Shown: positions 16,765 to 26,520, numbered from the stretch's first letter. The stretch: DNA of 64,000 bases from Candidatus Melainabacteria bacterium (GCA_016716405.1 JADJWK010000004.1:992001-1056000); one strand, 5' to 3'. Translations and numbers: made by a program. The notes: generated by a model not told the origin, from the letters alone.

Positions 16765-17184
16765 ATGCTATTCGTTCTGATTTTGCTGACCCTCGGTGTC
16801 TTGGCATTCAACATCGCCGTGGTCGCGGAAGCAACCTGCCGATTCTTTCCCCGGATTCCGGTCTGGCTTCTCGGCGCGGGCGCCGTGGCTCTGTCGATCG
16901 CAATGGGCCTGGTCTGGTCCTTTTCGAGTCAGGCGGTGATCGGCTTGATTATCACCACCATCTTTTTTGCCATCTCGCCGGTTCGAATTCTCCTGTGGAA
17001 GCTCAAACTGAAAGGCTTCGAGACCCCGAACCGTTATTATCGCGCCGGATTGGTCATAACAGGACTGATCTCGATTCTTGTCGGACCGATTTGCGGCATC
17101 GGAGTATTTGCCATAGGCAACCATATCGTCGCACCATCCCTGGTCGACTCGATGACGGGCAAATCCGCAATCATGGCCAAGTGA
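16765..17184 (+). CDS. Small integral membrane protein, unknown function
   Basis: This 139-aa protein has four predicted transmembrane helices at about 2-22, 32-52, 55-77 and 93-120, joined by a basic loop (WKLKLKGFETPNRYYR). No family is recognised. It is alone on its strand, divergent from the ABC ATPase (62 bp apart) and convergent with the photolyase gene. Composition and codon use look like neighbouring genes, which supports a real gene. Confidence 0.65.
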   Translation: MLFVLILLTLGVLAFNIAVVAEATCRFFPRIPVWLLGAGAVALSIAMGLVWSFSSQAVIGLIITTIFFAISPVRILLWKLKLKGFETPNRYYRAGLVITGLISILVGPICGIGVFAIGNHIVAPSLVDSMTGKSAIMAK

Positions 17185-17222
17185 TCACAGGAACGAGGCG
17201 CGGAGGGTGTCTCGACGGCTCC

Positions 17223-18749
17223 CTAGATAAGAGTATTCTTGCGCAGCTTCTCTCTGACCGAGCCGGCTTGCTCCCGGTTTCTAGCAAGCCATTCAGGGTC
17301 TTTCGCAGCAAGCGCTTTCATAACTATAGCCATGCGATGGTTCCCGGAAAAGGTCTCCCGGTTGCGATCGAGAAAGTCCCAGTAGAGACTGTTGAAGGGA
17401 CAGGCTTTCTCGCCGTGGATCTCTTTTGCCCTGTAGTAACACCCCTTGCAATAGTCGGACATCTTGCTGATGTAATTGGCCGATGCCGCATAAGGCTTGG
17501 TGCCTACATAGCCTCCGTCGGCATGCAGAGCCATGCCGATGACATTGGGCACCATCACCCAGTCATAGCCGTCCACGAACATCGCCCAGAACCAGTCATT
17601 CACCTGCTCGGGCTCGAGACCAGCGACCAGAGCGAAATTGCCCAGGATCATCAGGCGCTGTATATGGTGCGCATAGCCGGTCTCGATTACCTGCTTCAAA
17701 ACCTCTGCCAGGCAGCGCATTCTCGTATCGCCGGTCCAGAAAATCTCCGGTAGAGCAATATCGGCGCCCAGATGATTGCGCTTGCGATAATCGGGCATTA
17801 CCCGCCAGTAGACACGCCAGACAAATTCCCGCCAGCCGATGAGCTGCCTGATAAAGCCTTCCACCGAAGAGAGCGCCGCTTTGCCCTCTTTGTATTTCTG
17901 CTCCGCCATGGCACAGAGCTCCAGCGGGTGCAGGAGACAGGTGTTGACGTAAGGGGAGAGGACCGAGTGGTTCATATAATAATTGCCGGCTAGCATGGCG
18001 TCCTGCATGGGCCCGAAATCATCGAGCTGGTGGTCCATGAATTCCCGGGCTCGAGCCAGAGCCTGGGTCCGGGTCACAGCCAGAGAGAAGCCCCGGGTGC
18101 TGCCGGGATGGTCGGCAAAATGTCTGTCCACCATTGCCATTACCGCCCTGGTGACGGCATCGGGCTCGAATCGCATGGGCTCGAAAAACTCGTGCCTCGA
18201 AGGCGGCTTGCGATTCTCTTTGTCGAAATTCCACCGGTCCCCTTCGGGTCTCTCGCCTTTCATAAGGAATCCGGTCTTGCGGCGCATCTCCCGGTAGAAA
18301 TATTCCATAGTCACCCGCTCGCCGCGGTGGAGAGCCTCGAACTCCTCCGCCTTCGAGATGAAATGGCTGTGTCCGGTGATTTCGAGCTCTACCGACGGGC
18401 CAGCCATGTTCATGAGCTTCTCGTCGACGCCATATTCGGACTGGCTCATCATGCGAAACTTCCGGGAGCCGCTTCCCTCGATATAACCCTTTAGAGCCGA
18501 GGCGAAATCCGCAGCTTCCTCGACATAATAAACATCCCAGCCGGCTTCTCTGAGCTCGCAGGCGAAGTGACGCATCACCGAATAGATGAGGACAAGCTTG
18601 TGCTTGTGATACCGGATCTGGCGCCCCCGACCCACCGACTCGATCATCAGAACAGTGGCATTGCTCTTATCGATTCCAAACAGGGCAGTATTATCCGCGG
18701 TGCATTGATCGCCAGTGATCCACACCGTCGTTTTGCCTCGAGAAGCCAC
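17223..18749 (-). CDS. Iron-sulfur bacterial photolyase/cryptochrome (FeS-BCP, PhrB-like)
   Basis: This 508-aa flavoprotein belongs to the cryptochrome/photolyase superfamily branch known as FeS-BCP or CryPro, whose studied members repair (6-4) photoproducts and carry a [4Fe-4S] cluster. The N-terminal Rossmann domain starts VWITGDQC; the FAD-binding domain contains GFIRQLIGWREFVWR, YAHHIQRLMILGNFALV and NDWFWAMFVDGYDWVMVPN. Four cysteines stand where the family's cluster ligands are: C346, C434, C437 (YCKGC) and C450. It is the third gene of an adhE-STAS-photolyase run, 3 bp after the STAS gene. Light and DNA repair are odd partners for fermentation genes. Confidence 0.92.
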   Translation of the reverse strand: MASRGKTTVWITGDQCTADNTALFGIDKSNATVLMIESVGRGRQIRYHKHKLVLIYSVMRHFACELREAGWDVYYVEEAADFASALKGYIEGSGSRKFRMMSQSEYGVDEKLMNMAGPSVELEITGHSHFISKAEEFEALHRGERVTMEYFYREMRRKTGFLMKGERPEGDRWNFDKENRKPPSRHEFFEPMRFEPDAVTRAVMAMVDRHFADHPGSTRGFSLAVTRTQALARAREFMDHQLDDFGPMQDAMLAGNYYMNHSVLSPYVNTCLLHPLELCAMAEQKYKEGKAALSSVEGFIRQLIGWREFVWRVYWRVMPDYRKRNHLGADIALPEIFWTGDTRMRCLAEVLKQVIETGYAHHIQRLMILGNFALVAGLEPEQVNDWFWAMFVDGYDWVMVPNVIGMALHADGGYVGTKPYAASANYISKMSDYCKGCYYRAKEIHGEKACPFNSLYWDFLDRNRETFSGNHRMAIVMKALAAKDPEWLARNREQAGSVREKLRKNTLI

Positions 18750-18752
18750 CGA

Positions 18753-19076
18753 TCAACAGACCGGTCCGAGCCTGGAGGAGGGAGCGCCGCAGGCTTTCAA
18801 GATACCGTCGATATGCGAGACTTTGAAGACTTTATAGATTGTCGGCGGGATATTCTCGAAACGAACATCGAGCTTGCTGGAAGCTGCTCTCATAACGAGC
18901 TCCTCCAGCCATTCGAGACCTTCCACAGAGATAAAGGTACAGGTGGCGAAATCGAGAACAATCTGCTCCTTGCTCTGGGCGATGAGCTTGTCGACATCGA
19001 CTTTGCCCCGGTCGAGAGATCCCATGATCCTGACCGGATCGCCGGTGTTCGCGCCGTTTCTCTTGATCGGGCTCAT
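18753..19076 (-). CDS. Small STAS-domain protein
   Basis: This 107-aa protein resembles a single anti-anti-sigma STAS domain, with strand-helix elements QIVLDFATCTFISVEGLEWL and LDVRFENIPPTIYKVFKV. In SpoIIAA-like antagonists the phosphorylated serine lies two residues before the conserved glycine; here the corresponding residues read V51-E52-G53, so partner-switching phosphorylation looks unlikely. It overlaps adhE by 4 bp and precedes the photolyase by 3 bp. A SigB-type sigma factor lies elsewhere in the window (993-1922), but no link can be shown. Confidence 0.75.
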   Translation of the reverse strand: MSPIKRNGANTGDPVRIMGSLDRGKVDVDKLIAQSKEQIVLDFATCTFISVEGLEWLEELVMRAASSKLDVRFENIPPTIYKVFKVSHIDGILKACGAPSSRLGPVC

Positions 19077-21697
19077 TTGAGAGATCTCCTCGGATAAGAG
19101 CTCACGAATAGCTCCACGAACTCGTCTTTCAGCGTATAACGCGGGTTGGTCTTGATCGCCATATCATTGGCTGCCACCATTACCAGTCCGGGAAGCTCTT
19201 TCTCGAAATCAGCCATTGACACGCCGCATTCGCTGATGGACAGCGGCTGACCAGTCTCGGCCCCGAGCTCGAAGATGGCATTGCGCAGGGCTTTCACCGC
19301 CTGGTCTACGGATTCTTGAGAGAGAGGCTTGCCGTCCTCCTCCGGCACCAGGCCGAGGAACTGAGCAGCCCGGGCATACTTGCGGTCGGCAATCCAGACC
19401 GGATAGTTGGAGATAGCGACGAATTTGTTGGGGATGCGGGCGTTGTATTCGATGGTCGAGAGAAGCACGGCGCTGTTGGCGCGCCCGTGGGGGATATCGA
19501 AACGCGCCCCGAGACTGTGAGCGAGAGCATGATTGACGCCCACCGAGGCATTGCCGATCGCCATGCCTGCCAGGCAGGCGGCGTTGTGGAGCTTGTGCCT
19601 GAGCACCACATCATCCGGGTCTTTGAGGCAGGCCGGCAGGGCTTCGAAAATCAGGCGCATGGACTCGAGGGCCAGACCATCGGTGTAGTCCGAAGCGAAG
19701 GTGGAGACCAGGGCTTCCACGGCATGGGTGAGAGCGTCGAAAGCTGTGTCCCGGGTGACATCGACCGGCAGCGACCGGGTCAGATTGGCGTCGATGATCG
19801 CCACGTTGGGAAGCAGGGTCTCATCAACCAGGGAGAGCTTGCGATGCTCTTCTCGATCTTTGATGACGGCAAACGGAGTGACCTCCGATCCGGTACCGGA
19901 AGTGGTGGGTATGGCCACCAGCCTGGTCTTCATATGCTTGGGGAACTCGATGATCCGGTGGCGGAAATCGAGGAAGTTCACGGCCAGCTCTTTGAGATTG
20001 AGCCCTGGATAGTCATAGAAGAGACGGATGACCTTGGCGGCATCCAGCACCGAGCCGCCGCCGAGGGCGATGATAGTATCGGGACGGCAGCGGTTCATCA
20101 CCGCCACGGCATCCTCCACGATGGAGAAATCCGGCTCCGGGCCGACATCGCTGAAGACTTCGACTTTGCAGTCCGCCGGCAGGCGCTCCAGGGTCATGGA
20201 GAGATGCCCGCGTTTGCCCGCCGAGGGCGAGGTGATCACGAAAGCGGATTTGGTGTCGATACTCTTGAGATGGTCGAGAGTACCGGGATTGACATAGATA
20301 TTCTTGACGGTCTGGAAAGCAAGGGTGAAGTGCTTGCGCCGGGGCACCCGCTTGTAGTTCATCAAATTCTTGATGCCCACATTGTCCGAGGTGATGTTAC
20401 CGCCCCCGGTGCCGCAGCCGAAGCTGAGGGTGGTATTGAGGTTGTTATACACACCGCCGAGACCGCCTATCGAGGTGGGGCTGTTGACGATCACACGACC
20501 GGCGTTGATCGCTTCGGCGAATTTCTCGACAACATCGTCGTCCTCGCTGAAAACCCCGGCGGTGTGACCGGTGCCGCCGGCATAGTTGATGTCGAGAGCG
20601 CGGTTGATCCCCTGATCGACAGAGTCGACCAGGACGAATCCAAGGACGGGCATGAGTTTTTCGACCGCAAGCTTGTGATTGCGAATATCGCCTTCGAGAG
20701 GGCAGAGGAGCATCTTGGTGGAAGCGGGCACATCGAGACCCGCTTCGTTGGCGATTTTCTTGGCGGGCTGCCCGACCATCTTGTAGTTCATCCCGCCGGT
20801 ACGCTCATCGATGGCGACCGAGGCGACTTTCTCCACTTCTTCGAGACTGCAGACATGACAGCCCAGACGCTTGAACTCGGCTAGCAGGTCGGGGGCGACT
20901 TCCCGATCGATGATCAGAGTCTGCTCGGAAGGGCATTCGGTGCCGTTGTCGAAAGTCTTCGAGATGATGATATCCATAGCCGTGGATGGCACCCGGGCGG
21001 TCTTGTGGACATAGACCGGAGTGTTTCCGGAGCCCACCCCCAGCGCCGGTTTGCCCGAGCTGTAGGCGGCTTTGACCATCTGGGTCCCGCCGGTGGCGAA
21101 GATCAAATCGACTTCCGGATGGACCATCATCTTCTCGGTCTCTTTGCGCAGCCGGGAAGATTTCTCCACCCAGGAGATGAATCCAGTCGGGGCACCGGCG
21201 GCAAGAGCCGCTTCATAGACGATCTTGGCGGCCAGATTGCTGGCATTGGCGGCCATCAGGTGGGGGCTGAAGATCACCGAATTACGTGTCTTGGCGCAGG
21301 CGATACTCTTGAACAGCACTGTCGAGGTCGGATTGGTCACCGGAGCCAGAGCGAGGATGACACCGATGGGCTCAGCGATTTCCACCATGTTGTCTTCGCT
21401 GAATTCCTGGATTATCCCGACTGTCTTTTTGTCCTTGATCTGGTTGTAGAAGAACTCCGAAGCGACATAATTCTTCAGGACTTTGTCTTCGGCGCAACCC
21501 ATGCGGGTCTCTTCATGCGCAGCCTGGGCGAGCGTCACGGCATTCTGGATAGCGGCGATAGTCATCGCCTTGACGATTCGATCCACCTGCTCCTGGGAGT
21601 ACTGAGTGAAAACGGCAGCAGCCAGACGAGCCTGCCTGATCAGGTCTTCCACCCGGTCATCGAGGGAGAGATCTTGTTTGGTGACCGACACAACCAT
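19073..21697 (-). CDS. adhE: Bifunctional acetaldehyde-CoA/alcohol dehydrogenase (AdhE)
   Basis: This 874-aa fusion reduces acetyl-CoA to ethanol in two NADH-dependent steps, regenerating NAD+ during fermentation. The N-terminal aldehyde dehydrogenase domain (about 1-440) has the catalytic Cys255 in NGTECPSEQTL and the FATGGTQMVKAAY segment. A linker leads to an iron-dependent alcohol dehydrogenase domain (about 460-874) with GGGSVLDAAKV, IPTTSGTGSEVT and the metal-binding histidine stretches DALTHAVEAL and VNHALAHSLGARFDIPHG. Length and order match AdhE, which forms spirosome filaments in other bacteria. It points to anaerobic or facultative metabolism. It heads an operon with the STAS and photolyase genes. 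Confidence 0.96.
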   Translation of the reverse strand: MVVSVTKQDLSLDDRVEDLIRQARLAAAVFTQYSQEQVDRIVKAMTIAAIQNAVTLAQAAHEETRMGCAEDKVLKNYVASEFFYNQIKDKKTVGIIQEFSEDNMVEIAEPIGVILALAPVTNPTSTVLFKSIACAKTRNSVIFSPHLMAANASNLAAKIVYEAALAAGAPTGFISWVEKSSRLRKETEKMMVHPEVDLIFATGGTQMVKAAYSSGKPALGVGSGNTPVYVHKTARVPSTAMDIIISKTFDNGTECPSEQTLIIDREVAPDLLAEFKRLGCHVCSLEEVEKVASVAIDERTGGMNYKMVGQPAKKIANEAGLDVPASTKMLLCPLEGDIRNHKLAVEKLMPVLGFVLVDSVDQGINRALDINYAGGTGHTAGVFSEDDDVVEKFAEAINAGRVIVNSPTSIGGLGGVYNNLNTTLSFGCGTGGGNITSDNVGIKNLMNYKRVPRRKHFTLAFQTVKNIYVNPGTLDHLKSIDTKSAFVITSPSAGKRGHLSMTLERLPADCKVEVFSDVGPEPDFSIVEDAVAVMNRCRPDTIIALGGGSVLDAAKVIRLFYDYPGLNLKELAVNFLDFRHRIIEFPKHMKTRLVAIPTTSGTGSEVTPFAVIKDREEHRKLSLVDETLLPNVAIIDANLTRSLPVDVTRDTAFDALTHAVEALVSTFASDYTDGLALESMRLIFEALPACLKDPDDVVLRHKLHNAACLAGMAIGNASVGVNHALAHSLGARFDIPHGRANSAVLLSTIEYNARIPNKFVAISNYPVWIADRKYARAAQFLGLVPEEDGKPLSQESVDQAVKALRNAIFELGAETGQPLSISECGVSMADFEKELPGLVMVAANDMAIKTNPRYTLKDEFVELFVSSYPRRSLK

Positions 21698-21855
21698 GCA
21701 ACACCGCCAATAACGAACCGCAAACTGCCCTTAGTGAAATGACTGGCAGTCAAGAGAACCCTTTGCTGTAAGCCGGAAAGCAATAGCAACGCTAATCAAG
21801 TGTATTTTATGAGCGTATTTTTGTATCGCTTCCAGGCGAACCTTTTACAAAGATA

Positions 21856-24756
21856 ATGTTGTCAAACCCATATTTGATGAAACAACACGTATTTACCCCC
21901 TTTTACTTTGTCAAGAAGACTTATTACAATAATGCAGGCGTTACTGGCGGTAAGGGAGCGCAGACCCAGGTGCCCAGAGAAGGCGAAGCGGCGTTCGACA
22001 AGAGCTTGCATGGCAGGCTTGTCTTTCCGATTCTTCAGAGCATTGCCGCGGCGAGCATTGCCGCGAGCATCGCCGTCGCTCCGCTATGCCCGGCACCGGC
22101 TGACGCAGCAGACTTCAAATATGCCAAGAAAGTTTTCGTCCCGGCCACCCGTATCCCCAGACGGTACGACTATGACACCCTGAGCGGCAGGGTTGCCAGG
22201 CCTGCTTATGAAGAATCGGGCAGCCAGTTCGGCAGCCCATCGAACGGCCTGGTGCCGCCTCCCCCGCCGGTCAGCCCCGCCCTTCTGCCGGCCGGAATGG
22301 CAGGCACAGTGCCGCCGCCCCCTGCGGGGATTTCGCCGGACGATCTTCTCCCGCCCAGCCGCCACCAGCGCAGCAGCATTCCCGAGAGGAGCTCGACCAG
22401 CGCCTCGGGGCATCTGAGCGCCACTACCGGTCATATAATTAGCCGCGCTCATACCCTGGAGAATGAAGGCCGGCTCAGGGAAGCCCAGGAGCTTCTCGGA
22501 AAGTACAGCAAGCTCCACCCGAAAGATCAGGCTCTCAAAGAGGCTCTCGCTCAAGTTAGCGAGAAGCGAGCCAAATATTATCTCCGCAAGGACGACTACC
22601 GTCAGGCAGCCAGGCAGGCACGCCTGGCTCTTCTGGCCGAGCCCGACAAAGGCTCTGCCACGGATTTGCTCAATCAGTCCCTGAGACACCAGGGTGTCGA
22701 TCCTTCCAACAGCTTCAGCCGCCTCAAACAAGCCGATCTGCTCTTCTCCCAGGGCAAGGTCGACGAAGCCCAGGTGGAGTACCGTGCCGCCAATCATCTC
22801 AAGCATTCTTCCCAGGCCAGTATAGGGCTCGGCAATATCGCCCTGCGTCAGGGAGATCTCAAAGGCGCCCGCCATGAGTACGAGCTGGCGGTGGAGACTG
22901 ATCCCCAGTCGAGCGTAGCCCTCAGGCAGCTGGGAATCGTCCGGTACAAAATGAAAGACATTGTGGGAGCCAATAGCGATCTGACCAGAGCCCTGGTCCA
23001 GGATCCCGGAGACAAGCTGGCCGCAACGACCCTCATCGAGCTCTGGCAGCACCAGGTCTCCACCAGCCCGAGAGACGCTAACGCACATCTGGGGCTGGCC
23101 CGGGCCTATCAGCTCGCGGGCAATCTCAAGGCGGCGCAAAACGAGTATAGAACCGTGGTCAAGCTCGAGCCGGAGCATCCCAATCTGCCGGCAGCCCGGC
23201 ACAGCTTCAAGCTGGCCCTGGCAAGACAGGAAGCCGTCGCAGCTTTCGAGGCCGCTCAGACCCTGGACACCCAGGGGGCCACGAGAGAGGCTTTCAACAA
23301 GGCTACCGAAGCGGTGGACCTGAGCCCCGGCGATGTGGGCTTTCGCCTTTTCCAGGCGCAGCTCCTGGAAAAGCTGGGCGACAATAACGGCGCCGCATCG
23401 CTCTATATGAATGTCCTCAAGAAAGATCCCAGAAATGTCATCGCCGCCCAGCGTATCGCGGCGCTCTCTGAAATCCTCGCCTCCACAGGCGGGCTCTCAG
23501 CCACCCCGGCTCTTCTCAGCCTGCGGCCGCCAGTCTCGACCTCGAGCTCCGAAGGTCCCGCCCTGAGGACCCTGCCTCCTGCCCAGAGCGCGGGACTTCC
23601 GGCGCCCCAGATTCCGACAGCCGACCCGGTCCAGAACATGACCGGATTCCTCGGCTCGCTGAGAGATCTGATGCTCAAACAGAAAGAAGCGCTCAAGTCG
23701 CACGAAGAGGACGTGCTCACCAGTATCGGCGCAATCAAAGCTCCTTCTTCGGCTTCGTCGGCTTCTTCCAAAATCGCCGCCATGCCCGATATCGACACCA
23801 GCGAAACCATGCCGAGCTCCGGACTGATCAAGAGCTCGGACATAGACAAGCTGCTTGGCGGATCTCCATCCGGAGCTACCGCCGGAAGCGCAGGCGCCAC
23901 CACAAGCGCCACCACAAGCGCCGCCTCCGAAGGCAGCTCCGGAAAGAGCGATATAACGCTGAGCGGGCTGGCATTCTCTGCCGGACAGGCTCTGCAATCG
24001 GAGGGCAAGCTGAAAAATCTCTCCACACTCGCCGTTCAATCGGCACCGGCGATTATCGACAAATTGAAAACCAACGCCGGACCGATGCTCGATCAAGCAA
24101 GCAAAGCCCTGGCCAGCGCGAACGCCGGTTCGCTTGCCGTGTCTGTACCGGCACCGGCTCCACCGATAAACAGGACCACCGACCCGGTGGCAGCCAGCGA
24201 CCTCCCGCCCCTGGCACCACCCATAGCGGCAAGCCTGGCGGGGCGCGGCACCGGAGTCATAACAGGATTTGACCGGGTAGTCGAAGAAGACGTGGAAGCG
24301 GCAATCGAGACACCCGAGCAAGCCGCGGCAGAAGCGCCGCTCCCCCCGGAAAGCACCGCCATCGCTCTGCGCCCCCCGATCCAGCATCCCGAAGCGATCC
24401 AGCCGGCCGACCCGGCCAGCCTTGTGCGCTTCGAGTTGATTGGCGTCGATGCGGACAAGAAGTCGATCATGCTCAATGTCTCGCTTCGCAACGACCAGAA
24501 CCAGACTCTCTCCCTGCCGACATCCACAAAGGCCGTGGTGAGGCTCGCCGGTATGCCCGACCGGTCCCTCAAGATCAAGTTCCCCAGAAAGTCCCTCGAG
24601 CCGCATACCTCGATGATCGGTCATATAAAGGTCCCGGGAACCCGGCTGAGCCCGGCGGCTGACGTGCTCATCCCGGGACTGGTGAACACCGAGTCAGGCA
24701 ACAGGGACATTCATCTGACGGTTCCCATATCTTCCCTGCCGTCCGGGGCGCGATAA
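21856..24756 (+). CDS. Large secreted TPR protein with low-complexity C-terminal half
   Basis: A signal-like hydrophobic stretch at about 55-85 (AAASIAASIAVAPLC...ADAADF) marks it as exported. Degenerate TPR repeats run from about 195 to 565 (HTLENEGRLREAQELLGKY, ADLLFSQGKVDEAQVEYRA, GNIALRQGDLKGARHEYELA, GLARAYQLAGNLKAAQNEYR). Pro-, Ser- and Ala-rich linkers dominate about 560-820, and a folded ~110-residue domain ends the protein. An alternative start is GTG at 21970, which would put the signal peptide nearer the N-terminus; AAGGGAG at 21952-21958 precedes it. No enzymatic motif is seen. It is probably an envelope scaffold. Confidence 0.8.
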   Translation: MLSNPYLMKQHVFTPFYFVKKTYYNNAGVTGGKGAQTQVPREGEAAFDKSLHGRLVFPILQSIAAASIAASIAVAPLCPAPADAADFKYAKKVFVPATRIPRRYDYDTLSGRVARPAYEESGSQFGSPSNGLVPPPPPVSPALLPAGMAGTVPPPPAGISPDDLLPPSRHQRSSIPERSSTSASGHLSATTGHIISRAHTLENEGRLREAQELLGKYSKLHPKDQALKEALAQVSEKRAKYYLRKDDYRQAARQARLALLAEPDKGSATDLLNQSLRHQGVDPSNSFSRLKQADLLFSQGKVDEAQVEYRAANHLKHSSQASIGLGNIALRQGDLKGARHEYELAVETDPQSSVALRQLGIVRYKMKDIVGANSDLTRALVQDPGDKLAATTLIELWQHQVSTSPRDANAHLGLARAYQLAGNLKAAQNEYRTVVKLEPEHPNLPAARHSFKLALARQEAVAAFEAAQTLDTQGATREAFNKATEAVDLSPGDVGFRLFQAQLLEKLGDNNGAASLYMNVLKKDPRNVIAAQRIAALSEILASTGGLSATPALLSLRPPVSTSSSEGPALRTLPPAQSAGLPAPQIPTADPVQNMTGFLGSLRDLMLKQKEALKSHEEDVLTSIGAIKAPSSASSASSKIAAMPDIDTSETMPSSGLIKSSDIDKLLGGSPSGATAGSAGATTSATTSAASEGSSGKSDITLSGLAFSAGQALQSEGKLKNLSTLAVQSAPAIIDKLKTNAGPMLDQASKALASANAGSLAVSVPAPAPPINRTTDPVAASDLPPLAPPIAASLAGRGTGVITGFDRVVEEDVEAAIETPEQAAAEAPLPPESTAIALRPPIQHPEAIQPADPASLVRFELIGVDADKKSIMLNVSLRNDQNQTLSLPTSTKAVVRLAGMPDRSLKIKFPRKSLEPHTSMIGHIKVPGTRLSPAADVLIPGLVNTESGNRDIHLTVPISSLPSGAR

Positions 24757-24767
24757 TCCCGATCCGC

Positions 24768-25607
24768 TCAATATGGGCAGAGCCAGCCCAGCCTCATCCA
24801 GGAAGCGAACCAGCCCTGGACGATCGACTCGCTCTCGGCTTCAGCCAGGGCAAGGGAAAGTGCCTGCCCCCGGACGAGAGCGGAAAGCACCTGGAACTCC
24901 TCTTGCTCGAGACGCTTGTAATAGATCTTGTTGTTATGGCGGTGCACAGCCAGATAGATCTTCTCGGGGGCCGGAGGCTCACCGGGAGGCTCGTCCTCCT
25001 CCGTCTCGTTGCGCACCAGACCCGACTCCTGCCTTTGCCGCGTCTTTTGTTTGTTGAGAGCGATACTGAAATCATCCAGAGGATAGCCCAGAGAAAGCAG
25101 TGTCATATATGGTTGCAACCGAACCCGCAGCGCACCAATGGACTCCGCATCGATACCGGTCGGATCGAGGGTTTCGAGCGCCTCTTCATCGTAGGCGATC
25201 ATCTGCGCCCATTCGAAGCGGGCCATGTCGCGGGCCAGATCATAATACGGCTTCACGAGCTCGGGATTGCTCTCGACAAAATCGGCCAGCTTCGCTCCGA
25301 GATCCCTCAGCATATAAGATCGCGAGCCATGCTCGGTCAAATAAGCCTGCAGGAGCTCCTTGAAGCGACGACCGCCCAGGACGAAGCGCAGTCCGCTGAA
25401 ATCCTCTTCGAGACTGTCGGTCAATCTGTACCAGTATTGCTGGTTATAGATAGACAGCCTCTGGGAAGCGGTCAGAGCTTCGCTCGGCTCCACGAAGCTA
25501 CTGGCGCGGTCTGCCGGAATCTCTGTTCCAAGCGGAAGGCGAAGGGACTCGAACACGAAGTCCTGGATTTCTTCGAGACTGTGGCTTCGATCGCTATCTT
25601 CAGCCAT
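24768..25607 (-). CDS. bufC: DUF2063 protein, partner of the MNIO enzyme (BufC/HvfC-like)
   Basis: The N-terminal DUF2063 domain (about 10-110) is recognisable from LTASQRLSIYNQQYWYRLTD, EEDFSGLRFVLGG and LLQAYLTEHGSRSYMLRDLG. The C-terminal half includes an acidic Pro-rich insert (EEDEPPGEPPAPEK). In bufferin and related gene clusters this family binds the DUF692/MNIO enzyme and recruits the precursor peptide, acting like a RiPP recognition partner. The gene overlaps the MNIO gene by 8 bp, showing translational coupling and a 1:1 role. The family is confident; substrate recognition is inferred from the family. Confidence 0.88.
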   Translation of the reverse strand: MAEDSDRSHSLEEIQDFVFESLRLPLGTEIPADRASSFVEPSEALTASQRLSIYNQQYWYRLTDSLEEDFSGLRFVLGGRRFKELLQAYLTEHGSRSYMLRDLGAKLADFVESNPELVKPYYDLARDMARFEWAQMIAYDEEALETLDPTGIDAESIGALRVRLQPYMTLLSLGYPLDDFSIALNKQKTRQRQESGLVRNETEEDEPPGEPPAPEKIYLAVHRHNNKIYYKRLEQEEFQVLSALVRGQALSLALAEAESESIVQGWFASWMRLGWLCPY

Positions 25608-26460
25608 CGGCGCCGCCTTCCTGACGATAGCGGTCGAGAATCGTCATGGCCTTCCCGGCTTCCGCCATGACTTCCTGGAAAGGCGGGATCTTGTCGTCCC
25701 ATTCGAGAATCGTGTTCACCGCCCCGAGCCTCGACACCACCATCTCGTAGAGATCCCATACAGGCTCGGGCACCGGGTGATCGTGAGTGTCGAGAAGATA
25801 GGTCCCCCGGTCGCAGGGACCGGCAAGATGCACCTGCGCCACGCGCTCCATGGGAACGGCCTCGATATAGCCCCGGGCGTCGAAACCGTGATTGACCGAA
25901 GACACATAGACATTGTTCACATCGAGGAGTATCCCGCAGTCGGCTGCCTCGGCGACTTCCAGCAGGAACTGCCATTCGCTCATCACCGAATCGGTGTAAG
26001 TGATATAGCTGCTGACATTCTCGACACAGACCGGCAGCTCGAGGAAATCGCTCACTTCTCTGATTCTGGCGGCAGTGTGCCTGACTGCCTCTTTCGTATA
26101 AGGAAGAGGCAGGAGGTCGTGACTCTGATAACCGTTCACGCTTCCCCAGCACAGATGATCCGAGAGATAAGGCGTTCCGGTGATCTCGGCGAGCCTCTTG
26201 AGACGTTTGAGATACTCCCGATCATAAGGCTCCCGGCTGCCGAAATAGAGCGAGACGCCATGCTGCACCACCCTGTAGTCTTCCACGACTGTCTCCAGGA
26301 CTTCTCTCGGGCGTCCTCCAAGAGTCAAGAAATTCTCCGAGATGATCTCGAAGAAATCCACCTGGGGCCGGTGCCTGAAAATATGCTCGTAGTGCGGGAC
26401 GCGCAGCCCGATACCGACTCCGAGACTGCTGTTGCCGTTGAATCTGTTGCCGGATGACAT
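25600..26460 (-). CDS. bufB: DUF692 multinuclear non-heme iron-dependent oxidase (MNIO; BufB/MbnB-like)
   Basis: This 286-aa TIM-barrel enzyme belongs to the family that uses a di/tri-iron centre and O2 to modify cysteines in peptides (MbnB makes oxazolone/thioamide groups; BufB-type enzymes make copper-binding thiooxazoles). Candidate metal ligands are all present: H67 in QHGVSL, D101-H102 in YLSDHLCW, E147-N148, D180-x-N182-N183, H211 in QVHLAGP, D224/H226/H228 in DTHDHP, and E253-W-D255. It follows the small precursor gene after a hairpin and overlaps the DUF2063 gene. Its likely substrate is the Cys-x5-Cys tail of that precursor. Confidence 0.92.
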   Translation of the reverse strand: MSSGNRFNGNSSLGVGIGLRVPHYEHIFRHRPQVDFFEIISENFLTLGGRPREVLETVVEDYRVVQHGVSLYFGSREPYDREYLKRLKRLAEITGTPYLSDHLCWGSVNGYQSHDLLPLPYTKEAVRHTAARIREVSDFLELPVCVENVSSYITYTDSVMSEWQFLLEVAEAADCGILLDVNNVYVSSVNHGFDARGYIEAVPMERVAQVHLAGPCDRGTYLLDTHDHPVPEPVWDLYEMVVSRLGAVNTILEWDDKIPPFQEVMAEAGKAMTILDRYRQEGGADG

Positions 26461-26487
26461 GCCGACCTGTCGCTATAACTTTGTCGG

Positions 26488-26520
26488 AGAAAAGAAAACA
26501 GGGCCAGCCGACGCTGGCCC
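26488..26520 (-). terminator. Hairpin terminator/attenuator between precursor and MNIO genes
   Basis: On the minus strand an 8-bp perfect stem (GGGCCAGC/GCTGGCCC) with a 4-nt loop is followed by TGTTTTCTTTTC. It sits inside the operon, 31 bp after the precursor stop and 27 bp before bufB. Partial read-through would give more precursor than enzyme, a common arrangement in RiPP operons. Function is inferred. Confidence 0.75.
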
